A stretch of DNA of 38,851 nt, from contig JAGCFN010000093.1 in NCBI GenBank assembly GCA_017650085.1, positions 1 to 38,851 of the forward strand, written 5' to 3'. The notes beneath the pieces are model-generated. The model did no database searches. It was not told the origin of the DNA and saw only the letters and a program-made list of their open reading frames with translations. Both the position numbers and the translations under genes were made by a program. Shown piece by piece: positions 1 through 8,000 of the stretch; within the stretch, counting starts at the first letter, position 1; each line of letters begins with the position of its first letter. This DNA comes from Bacteroidaceae bacterium. GTDB taxonomy: Bacteria; Bacteroidota; Bacteroidia; Bacteroidales; Bacteroidaceae.

Positions 1-40
1 CTTCAAGGGCGTCGATAACGTCTTGAACTCTTACGCTCAT
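1..40 (-). CDS. Probable Nif3-like dinuclear metal-centre protein, N-terminal fragment
   Basis: Only the first 13 codons lie in the window; the gene runs off the left edge. Reading leftward from the ATG at 40-38 gives MSVRVQDVIDALE. This resembles the start of Bacteroidales Nif3/YbgI-type proteins, which usually open with a short beta strand and then 'VIDALE' or similar. A well-formed leftward promoter sits at 63-94, about 23 bases upstream of the start codon, which supports this being a real gene start. The family call is from memory of the N-terminal pattern only and could be wrong. Confidence 0.4.
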   Translation of the reverse strand, partial: MSVRVQDVIDALE

Positions 41-62
41 ACGAATTGTATGTTTTCGTGCG

Positions 63-94
63 CAAAGGTACGGCTTTCCAAGATAAAAACCAAA
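63..94 (-). promoter_or_regulatory. Leftward Bacteroidetes sigma-ABfr type promoter
   Basis: On the minus strand TACCTTTG (complement of 63-70) matches the TAnnTTTG -7 element. TTTG (complement of 91-94) matches the -33 element, with 20 bp between them. It should start transcription around 56-58 and drive the leftward gene starting at 40. Confidence 0.75.
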
Positions 95-98
95 TTTC

Positions 99-131
99 TT
101 TGCATTTATTCTTAATTTATTCGTAACTTTG
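99..131 (+). promoter_or_regulatory. Rightward promoter of the aguA-aguB-glnN operon
   Basis: TTTG at 99-102 and TAACTTTG at 124-131 are separated by 21 bp, the Bacteroidetes -33/-7 arrangement. Transcription should start near 137, about 19 nt before the aguA ATG at 156. The -33 element lies only 4 bp from that of the leftward promoter, so the two are back to back. Confidence 0.8.
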
Positions 132-155
132 CACACGCATACTGTATATCCTCCT

Positions 156-1196
156 ATGACGAACAGAGAAATCTACCTGCCCGCAGAATGGCACGAACAG
201 GGTGCCGTGCAGCTGACTTGGCCGCACTTAGACACCGATTGGCGCCCCATTCTGGAGGATGTATGCCGTTGCTATACGGAGATGGCGAAGGCGATTATCG
301 CGCGCGTACATCTTATTATAGTTACGCCCGAACCTGCGCATGTCCGTCTGGAGTTGCAGGAAGCCCTGACCGCAAGGGAACTCTCCCGCATCGCCTTCTG
401 CAAGGCGCCTACGAACGACACTTGGGCTCGCGACCACGGCTTCATCACCTTGCTCGCCCCCGACGGTCCGCGCCTGCTTGACTTCAGATTCAACGGATGG
501 GGCGAGAAGTTCCCTGCCGAGCTCGACAACGGAATCAACCGCAGAATGATGGAGCAAGGCATCCTGAAAGGGCACTACGAGGACCATCTCGACTTCGTGC
601 TCGAAGGAGGAAGCATCGAGAGCGACGGGAAGGGAACCATCCTGACGACAAGCAAATGCCTGCTCGCGCCACACCGCAACCAACCCCTTACGAAGGCGCA
701 AATCGAGGCACGACTGCTCGAAACCCTCCATGCCGAGCGTATCCTTTGGCTTGACTACGGCTACCTCGCGGGAGACGATACAGACAGTCATATCGACACG
801 CTTGCACGACTCTGTCCCGACGATACAATTGCTTACGTCAAATGCCTCGACGAGAACGACGAACACCATGCCGAACTGGCGAAGATGGAAGTCCAACTCA
901 AGGAGTTCCTCACGCTGAAGGGCGAACCGTACCGCCTCATCCCACTCCCGATGGCAAAGGCCGCGTACGACGAAGATGGCACCCGATTGCCCGCCACATA
1001 CGCGAACTTCCTCATCACGAACGGAGCCGTCTTGATGCCCACCTACGGGAATCCCGACACGGACCTTGAGGCGAAGGAGCAGCTTCAAAAGGCCTTCCCA
1101 AACTACGACATTATTGGCATCGATTGCCAACCACTTATAACTCAGCATGGCAGCCTGCATTGCTGCACCATGCAATACCCAAAAGAAGTACTATGA
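156..1196 (+). CDS. aguA: Agmatine deiminase (346 aa)
   Basis: Hydrolyses agmatine to N-carbamoylputrescine and ammonia in the cytoplasm; a guanidino-group-modifying enzyme of the PAD fold. Visible family motifs are WARDHGF (W90, R92, D93), EGGS with E150, HID at 212-214, and the nucleophile in GSLHC (H335, C336). The length is normal for the family. The frame is open upstream to a TTG at 129, but that TTG lies inside the -7 promoter element. The ATG at 156 is therefore chosen; the protein then begins MTNREIYLPAEWHEQ, a typical family start. The stop overlaps the start of aguB as ATGA, so the two are translationally coupled. No arginine decarboxylase gene is in the window, so the source of agmatine is not visible. 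Confidence 0.95.
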   Translation: MTNREIYLPAEWHEQGAVQLTWPHLDTDWRPILEDVCRCYTEMAKAIIARVHLIIVTPEPAHVRLELQEALTARELSRIAFCKAPTNDTWARDHGFITLLAPDGPRLLDFRFNGWGEKFPAELDNGINRRMMEQGILKGHYEDHLDFVLEGGSIESDGKGTILTTSKCLLAPHRNQPLTKAQIEARLLETLHAERILWLDYGYLAGDDTDSHIDTLARLCPDDTIAYVKCLDENDEHHAELAKMEVQLKEFLTLKGEPYRLIPLPMAKAAYDEDGTRLPATYANFLITNGAVLMPTYGNPDTDLEAKEQLQKAFPNYDIIGIDCQPLITQHGSLHCCTMQYPKEVL

Positions 1197-2071
1197 AGAT
1201 AGGAATCATACAACAAAGCTGCACCGAAAGCATCGAAGAGAATCGCAAAAAGCTGTCCGAAAGCATCGCTAAGCTGGCGAAACTGGGCGCCGAGCTCGTC
1301 GTCTTGCAAGAGTTGCACGACAGCCCCTACTTCTGCCAGACGGAAGATGTGGAGAATTTCCGTTACGCCCTTCCCATCCCGGGCGAGGCTACTGAGTTCT
1401 ATTCGAAGGTGGCAATGGACAACCAAGTTGTACTCGTCACAAGCCTGTTCGAGCGACGTGCATCAGGTCTGTACCACAATACGGCAGTCGTGTTCGAGCG
1501 CGACGGAAGCATCGCCGGCATCCACCGCAAGATGCACATTCCCGACGACCCCGCCTACTACGAGAAGTTCTACTTCACGCCTGGCGACCTCGGCTTCCAC
1601 CCCATCCAGACGAGCGTTGGGAAGCTTGGCGTGCAGGTATGCTGGGACCAATGGTATCCCGAGGGAGCGCGGCTGATGGCGCTTCAAGGTGCCGACATCC
1701 TGATCTACCCCACCGCCATCGGATACGAGAGTACCGACACGAAGGAGGAGCAGCAACGCCAGCGCGAGGCCTGGACGACGATTCAGCGCAGCCACGCCAT
1801 TGCGAACGGCATCCCTGTCGTGACGGTCAATCGCGTCGGCTTCGAGCCCGATCCGAGCGGCTCGACAAACGGCATTCAGTTCTGGGGGAGCAGCTTCGTT
1901 GCAGGTCAGCAAGGCGAACTCCTCTACAAGGCGAGCGAAACTGAGCAAGAAACTGCCATCATCGATGTTGATTTGCAGCGTACAGAGGGGGTACGCCGTT
2001 GGTGGCCATTCCTTCGCGACAGACGAATCGACGCGTATGGCGACCTCACATGCCGCTTTATTGACAAATAG
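1193..2071 (+). CDS. aguB: N-carbamoylputrescine amidase (292 aa)
   Basis: Nitrilase-superfamily amidase that hydrolyses N-carbamoylputrescine to putrescine, CO2 and ammonia, completing the agmatine route to polyamines. The Glu-Lys-Cys triad is visible: E40 in VVLQELHDSPYFC, K113 in HRKMHIPDD and C150 in QVCWDQWYPE. The WDQWYPE context and the 292-aa length fit AguB rather than a generic nitrilase. The ATG at 1193 overlaps the aguA stop by 4 bp. The frame is open further upstream within aguA, but MKIGIIQQ is the canonical N terminus. A 24-bp gap follows before glnN. Confidence 0.95.
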   Translation: MKIGIIQQSCTESIEENRKKLSESIAKLAKLGAELVVLQELHDSPYFCQTEDVENFRYALPIPGEATEFYSKVAMDNQVVLVTSLFERRASGLYHNTAVVFERDGSIAGIHRKMHIPDDPAYYEKFYFTPGDLGFHPIQTSVGKLGVQVCWDQWYPEGARLMALQGADILIYPTAIGYESTDTKEEQQRQREAWTTIQRSHAIANGIPVVTVNRVGFEPDPSGSTNGIQFWGSSFVAGQQGELLYKASETEQETAIIDVDLQRTEGVRRWWPFLRDRRIDAYGDLTCRFIDK

Positions 2072-2095
2072 TAAAGAAAGAAGAAAACAAGAGAT

Positions 2096-4288
2096 ATGTC
2101 CAGCACACTTAGGTTTCAGATTGTAGGCGAGGCGTTCAAGAAAAGGCCCGTCGAAGTCCCCAAACGCAAGGAACGCCCGAGCGAGTTCTTTGCAAAATAC
2201 GTGTTCAACCGTCAGAAGATGCAGCAATACCTGCCTTCCGACGTCTACAAGAAGATGTGCGACGTCATCGACGGCGGAGCGCCCCTCGACATGGCGACTG
2301 CCGATGCCGTGGCCGAAGGCATGAAGAAATGGGCGATGGAGCTTGGCGCCACGCACTGCACGCATTGGTTCCAGCCCCTCACCGAAGGCACCGCCGAGAA
2401 GCACGACGGCTTTGTCGTGCACGATGGAAAGGGCGGCATGATCGAGGAGTTCACGGGCAAGCAGCTCGTACAGCAAGAGCCCGACGCAAGCTCGTTCCCG
2501 AGCGGAGGAATCCGCTCCACCTTCGAGGCGCGCGGATATAGTGCGTGGGACCCCACAAGCCCCGTCTTCGTCTTCGGCGACACTCTGATGATACCCACCA
2601 TCTTCATCTCCTACACGGGCGAGGCGCTCGACTACAAGGCACCCCTGAAGAAGTCGCTCAAGGCCGTCGACAAGGCTGCCACAGCCGTCGCGCGCTACTT
2701 CTACCCCGACGTCAAGAAGGTCGTCAGCAACCTCGGCTGGGAACAGGAGTATTTCCTCGTCGACGAGGGTCTCTATGCTGCCAGACCTGATTTGTTAATG
2801 ACAGGCCGCACCCTGCTCGGACACGACAGCGCGAAGAACCAACAGATGGACGACCATTACTTCGGCTCCATCCCGATGCGCGTCGCCGCCTTCATGAAGG
2901 ACTTGGAAATCAAGTCGTTGGAGCTTGGCATCCCTTGCAAGACGCGACACAACGAGGTGGCGCCCAACCAGTTTGAGCTCGCGCCCATCTTCGAGGAGAC
3001 GAACCTCGCCGTTGACCACAACATGCTGATTATGAGCCTGATGAAGAAGGTGGCACGCAAGCACGGATTCCGTTGCCTGCTCCACGAGAAACCCTTCGCG
3101 GGCATCAACGGAAGCGGCAAACACAACAACTGGAGCCTCTCGACCGACACGGGAATCCTTCTGCACGGCCCTGGCAAAACACCGCTCGACAACCTGCGAT
3201 TCGTCACCTTCATCGTCGAGTCGTTGATGGCAGTTTATTGCCACAATGGACTTCTGAAGGCATCTATAATCAGCGCTACCAATGTACACAGATTGGGAGC
3301 GGCAGAAGCACCGCCAGCCATCGTGTCGAGCTTCCTCGGAAAGGAAATCAGCGATTTGCTCGAGCACCTCGAAACGAGTACCGACGACGAGCTCATCAGC
3401 CTTTCAGGCAAACAAACGCTCAGCCTCGACATACCGCAGATTCCCGAACTGACGCAGGACAACACGGACCGCAACCGCACCTCGCCCTTCGCCTTCACGG
3501 GCAACCGCTTCGAGTTCCGCGCCGTCGGAAGCCAGCAGAACTGCGCTGCCTCGATGATTGTGCTGAACACCGCCATGGCAGAGGCTTTGACGAACTTCAA
3601 GAAGCGCGTCGACGCCCTCATCGGCGAAGGCGTGGAGCCCATGAAAGCTATCCTCCGCATCGTGCGCGAGGACATCAAGACGTGCAAGCCCATCCGCTTC
3701 GACGGCAACGGCTACAGCGAGGCTTGGAAGCAGGAGGCGGCACGCCGCGGACTCGATGTGGAGACCAGTGCCCCCATCATCCTCGACCAGTACCTCAAGC
3801 CCGAAACGGTGGAGATGTTCGAGCGCATGAACGTCCTGACAAAGGCCGAACTGGAGGCGCGCAACGAGATAAAACTCGACACATACATCAAGAAGATACA
3901 GATCGAGGCACGCATCTTCGGCGACATCTGCATGAACCACATCATACCCGTCGCAACCCGCTACCAGACGCAGCTCATCGACAATGTGCACAAGATGAAG
4001 GACATCTTCCCTGCCGAGACGGCCGACCGCCTGAACAGCACCAATCTGAGCCTGATCAAGCAGATGGGAGAGCACAACGCCTTCATCATCGAGAACGTGG
4101 AACGACTCATCGAAGCGCGACGGGTGGCCAACCGCATAAAGGACGGACGCGAACGCGCCATCGCCTATCACGACACGGTTGCACCTCTCATAGAGGAAAT
4201 ACGTTACCACGTTGACCACCTCGAACTCATCGTCGACGACGAGCTCTGGCCCCTGCCTAAATATCGCGAAATGCTCTTCATCCATTGA
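2096..4288 (+). CDS. glnN: Glutamine synthetase type III (730 aa)
   Basis: ATP-dependent condensation of glutamate and ammonia to glutamine. The 730-aa length matches the GSIII class known from Bacteroides (about 729 aa) and is far longer than GSI. Seen motifs: NEVAPNQFELAP from N286 (the metal/glutamate-binding strand), KHNNWS from K342 (nucleotide loop), and NRFEFRAVGS from N470, which is diagnostic for GSIII. It lies 24 bp after aguB with no promoter or terminator between them, so it is probably transcribed with aguAB; an internal promoter cannot be excluded. This would place ammonia capture next to two ammonia-releasing steps. A 22-bp repeat array begins 46 bp after the stop. Confidence 0.96.
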   Translation: MSSTLRFQIVGEAFKKRPVEVPKRKERPSEFFAKYVFNRQKMQQYLPSDVYKKMCDVIDGGAPLDMATADAVAEGMKKWAMELGATHCTHWFQPLTEGTAEKHDGFVVHDGKGGMIEEFTGKQLVQQEPDASSFPSGGIRSTFEARGYSAWDPTSPVFVFGDTLMIPTIFISYTGEALDYKAPLKKSLKAVDKAATAVARYFYPDVKKVVSNLGWEQEYFLVDEGLYAARPDLLMTGRTLLGHDSAKNQQMDDHYFGSIPMRVAAFMKDLEIKSLELGIPCKTRHNEVAPNQFELAPIFEETNLAVDHNMLIMSLMKKVARKHGFRCLLHEKPFAGINGSGKHNNWSLSTDTGILLHGPGKTPLDNLRFVTFIVESLMAVYCHNGLLKASIISATNVHRLGAAEAPPAIVSSFLGKEISDLLEHLETSTDDELISLSGKQTLSLDIPQIPELTQDNTDRNRTSPFAFTGNRFEFRAVGSQQNCAASMIVLNTAMAEALTNFKKRVDALIGEGVEPMKAILRIVREDIKTCKPIRFDGNGYSEAWKQEAARRGLDVETSAPIILDQYLKPETVEMFERMNVLTKAELEARNEIKLDTYIKKIQIEARIFGDICMNHIIPVATRYQTQLIDNVHKMKDIFPAETADRLNSTNLSLIKQMGEHNAFIIENVERLIEARRVANRIKDGRERAIAYHDTVAPLIEEIRYHVDHLELIVDDELWPLPKYREMLFIH

Positions 4289-4333
4289 TGAAAGAAAAGT
4301 AGGGACTGGGAGCGTGGGCAAACATGACGTGGT

Positions 4334-4438
4334 TAAATCGCAAACTTAACACTAGTAAATTGCTAACTTCACACTAGTAAATCGCAAACGTCACACTAGT
4401 AATTTGCAAACGTCACACTAGTAATTTGCAAACGACAC
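4334..4438. repeat. 22-bp tandem repeat array A (4 full units plus a partial)
   Basis: Units start at 4334, 4356, 4378, 4400 and a partial one at 4422. Each follows the pattern TAAAT(C/T)GCAAAC(T/G)T, then AACACTAG or CACACTAG, with few differences between copies. The same family recurs on the opposite strand at 21441-21550 and in degenerate form at 16066-16131, 16233-16276 and 32217-32302. No coding function is seen. Confidence 0.85.
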
Positions 4439-4587
4439 CTGGAGCATCCACGCATGTTCCACGGCGAAAGCTGACACTAAGGTGGGGAAGAGAAATCTTC
4501 CCCCTTTGGTGAGGGATCTTTCATGTCATGCCAAAACACTTGACACTCACGATATTCCACGTCAAGAATATATTTTTCCAGAAAAAG
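4439..4587. other. Non-coding stretch after the repeat array
   Basis: No convincing gene. A short hairpin, GGGGAAG (4484-4490) with CTTCCCC (4497-4503) around a 6-nt loop, could act as a weak terminator for the glnN transcript, but it is not followed by a T run. Open frames here lack family features and overlap the downstream promoter. Confidence 0.4.
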
Positions 4588-4620
4588 TTTGCAAGCGATA
4601 TGAAATAATTCGTATATTTG
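4588..4620 (+). promoter_or_regulatory. Promoter of the large secreted-protein operon
   Basis: TTTG at 4588-4591 and TATATTTG at 4613-4620 are separated by 21 bp, a good Bacteroidetes promoter. The expected start near 4627 leaves a leader of about 155 nt before the small protein at 4783. Confidence 0.75.
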
Positions 4621-4782
4621 CAGAAACAATAATACAAGACTGTTATTTCAAGGATACAATTATTTCTTCCGTTCTGATATCGGCGGCGCTCCTGATTGCC
4701 TTATGCTCCATCACAATCCCTCGCGTAGGAAAGAGGCGCCATTCTTCACCGTTTGGGACGTAATATACTTATTAGAAACAGA

Positions 4783-4959
4783 ATGAAACGCAATCATTAT
4801 CAAACTCCCCAAACGAGAGTTCTCGGACTTTCCCCACATGTCACCTTTATGACAAACAGTCAAAGAGAGGAAATAATCATACCCTTCAATCCCGAAGATG
4901 GTACCGACGAAGCCTTGACAAAACAGCACATTACAAACATTTGGGATGAAGAGTGGTAA
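4783..4959 (+). CDS. Small Bacteroidales protein of unknown function (58 aa)
   Basis: Begins MKRNHYQTPQTRVLGL and ends HITNIWDEEW. This is the layout of many short Bacteroidales proteins: a basic start, a 'Y..P...V' strand, a polar middle and a WD-rich acidic end. They are often placed just upstream of secreted or surface-protein genes. Their function is not known to me. The ATG at 4783 is preferred because it gives this typical start and follows an A-rich leader; the frame is open upstream to 4753. It lies downstream of the promoter at 4588-4620 and 43 bp before the next gene, so it is probably co-transcribed with it. Confidence 0.6.
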   Translation: MKRNHYQTPQTRVLGLSPHVTFMTNSQREEIIIPFNPEDGTDEALTKQHITNIWDEEW

Positions 4960-5002
4960 GCCTCTCCCTGCATTTTCACAACACGAAATACTGCTTCAGA
5001 AT

Positions 5003-8000
5003 ATGAACAAACGACTGCAACTAATCCTTCTAGCGCTGGCATGGGCATTCTCTGCCGCATTCGCCCAAATGCCAGACTTCGACCTCTACTTTGCCAACAA
5101 TGTGACCGATGTTCAGAACTTCGACGAAATCAAGTCGCCTGACTCTGGTTTGAACTGGACAAAAGTGCAAACAGCTGACGGCGACATGTCGGGCAACTAT
5201 GCTGAGGTAGCTGACATCGTCAACATGCTCGGCTCGACTCGTAAGAAATGGCTGGCCGACCAACAACAGTTCTGGACGATGCGAGACCATACTTTGCTAT
5301 GCTTCCGCATCGACGACCACGGCGACACTTCGAGCGCCTACGAGGTAACGCTCGACAATGGGTCGGGCAAGAAACTCGTCCAGACCGTAAGCGACTACTT
5401 CTTTGCAAACCTGCCGTTGCAGAATGAGCCTTATGAAATAAAAGTATACAAGGTAGGCGAACCCGAGAGATTCTACACGTTCCGCTATTTCATCAGGGGG
5501 TGGAACGACGACAGACTCTACATCTTCCAGCTCGACCAGAAACGTCAGGCCGAGAACATGCCATACACGCTGGAGTGCATTACGGGCAGCATGAACGAGG
5601 AAGGCGACATGGAGCGCGACACGACCCGTCTGGAACTGCAGGCAAAATCCTTCCAGAGTTTCTACGTACCCGAAGGGAAAGACCTGCTCGACGTGATTCT
5701 GGAGAACAAGGGCAACAAGTTGCGCATCAACAAGAAGAAGCTTCATCCAGGCATCGACCTGAACGACCGCTTCAAATACATGGAACTGTCTACAGGTTTC
5801 TATCTGGACAAGCACGAGAACCGCGAGTTCATGAACTTCAACTGGTTGGGAACAGGACTTTACGAGAAATACGACACCCTCTACCTTAATTTATGGAACG
5901 ACCGCAGTCGACAGCTGATAAGCGGTAAGTTCAACGTCGAGAGCGTCGATGAAAAAGGCAATCCTACAGGCAACACCGCAGTAAGATATCTTGGTTATGA
6001 CAGCAAAATCGGGACTCACAAGATTCTTACTATGGGACAGCCGGCATACATCGAGATAATCGTTAACGGCTATCTGCCCGTAGTTTACAAGTACTCAGGT
6101 CCTGCCGACCCTGAAACAGGCATCGTCAGCGAAGAACGGTGTTCAGTCGATCTGACTTTGCGTTCCGGCCAAGTGAACAGAAAGGGATTGACTTTCAGCA
6201 GCATGCACTTCCTCAACCTCAACGATGACAAAACAGTAGTGGTGCGTGGAGGAAAAGACCACGTATTGTGCAGCATCGATGAAATTGACCTTGCAGCAAA
6301 GATAGAAGCCGATACAGTACATTATCAGGAAGATTGCGGGCAGAAGTATCCCAAGCTCCTGAACAACAAGTCGGTAGAGCGCTATGCGAAGTTGCGCCTT
6401 GCTTTCTCTCGACCGAAAGGCGACACCACAGAAGACTGCACCCTGACGGCGACCGACCTCGAAGACAAGAGCGTTCGCGAGGCTACGGAAAAAGAAACCC
6501 TCATCCTCAGCAGCAAAGTATACAAGTCATTCAACTACGACTATTTCTTTGTCGACTTCGACCTGCTCGACGTGATTCCACTCAACAGTGTCTGCAAGCT
6601 GAACCTCACGTCTGGCAGCATGTCTTTCTCCAAGTTCCCCTTCCTGCACAATTTTGTTTTCGACCGCGACAAAGGACGCGAAGATACAGAGAAGGAGATT
6701 GACAACAAATACGTTACCGATAACGAAGAAAACATCAACGACGCAAGCGGCAGCAGCGGTTTCGACCTCAAAATAGCTCCCGACTTCAAGTTCACCTTCA
6801 AACCCGTAACTGTGAAGAGTTCATTTGGCTATGACTTCCGCAAAAGCCTTTGGGACATAAAAGTGAACATCGTCTATAATGGTGGCGAACGGGAATTGAC
6901 TGACAAGGACAAGCTCGCCCGCGATGAGCTTAAAGCTGTTGAGAATTACGAATACTCTTCGATAAAAAGTGATAAGGTAAAGGTGCGTCCCGTAGGAAGC
7001 GACAAAGGTCTTGACGGATGGATATATGAAGACATCGACGATATCTTTGACTTCTCCTCGAAACGTATCGGTCAAGGATGGTTTGGCGGAGCTTCGTTCA
7101 ACTTCAAGATGCCCACCACCGACTTTTCCCGTTTCCAGATTGCAAATGCTTCGGGCCAGATTGGCTACGGCGTAGGCATCTACTGGAACCAGGTTGCGCG
7201 CGATGCCCGATTCAGCAAACTTGCCGATGCTCTCGACGACTTCAAGAAATTCATGTCGCTTACGGCATTTGCCCAAGCCTCTTTGCAGATGGACTTCGGC
7301 GTCAAGTCGTATATCAGCGGGGTAAAAGAATCCATGTCGGGCACAAACATGGGCTATTTCGCTCATTTCAGCGCCAAAGTGGCTGCAGGAGCGTCACTCG
7401 ATTTCTTCACACCCAAGGAAATCAAGCTGTTTAACCACAAATTCAGCATCTCATCATGGATGAACATTCATGCCGGTTTGCGCTTCGGAGCCAAATTTGG
7501 TGTGCAGTTCGGAGTGGAGGGACCGTTTGCAAATTATATGCCGGGCATCGGGTTCCGCTCTGTCCTGCTCGTCGTGGGCCAGGCTCATGCTCACATCAAG
7601 ACACCTGTCTTCCGATGGTCCGGTAGCGGGCAGGTTCATTTCGGTTTCGAATACCTGAAGCCTGACGATGCGCACAACCCATTCCACCGCGACTTCCCGT
7701 ATTGGATTGAAAAGAACAACGTCAAGCAAATAGCGATGGCTTATCGTCCGTTGAAAGCTCCCGAGAGCAACGTGGAAATAGGAGAGCCGTTGGTAACCGA
7801 TGTCTCTGTAGATGCCAATCCTCACTATCTTGATGGCAATCATGTTGTTTATAACGACCTGCGCTTGGCTACCGATTATAATGACGACCGTGTGGCGTTG
7901 CTCAACACAGAAAACAACTCCGTCGAGACGCTCTCTACCGAAGGACTGACGGCAAGCAATCACATGCGTTCAAAGCGTGGCAACCATGAGATAGTGGTCT

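Noticed and set aside
4334..4438. CRISPR array
   Set aside because: The 22-bp units abut directly with no unique spacers and no cas genes are nearby.
4482..4763. 93-codon plus-strand frame after glnN
   Set aside because: It contains the promoter at 4588-4620 and has no recognisable sequence features.
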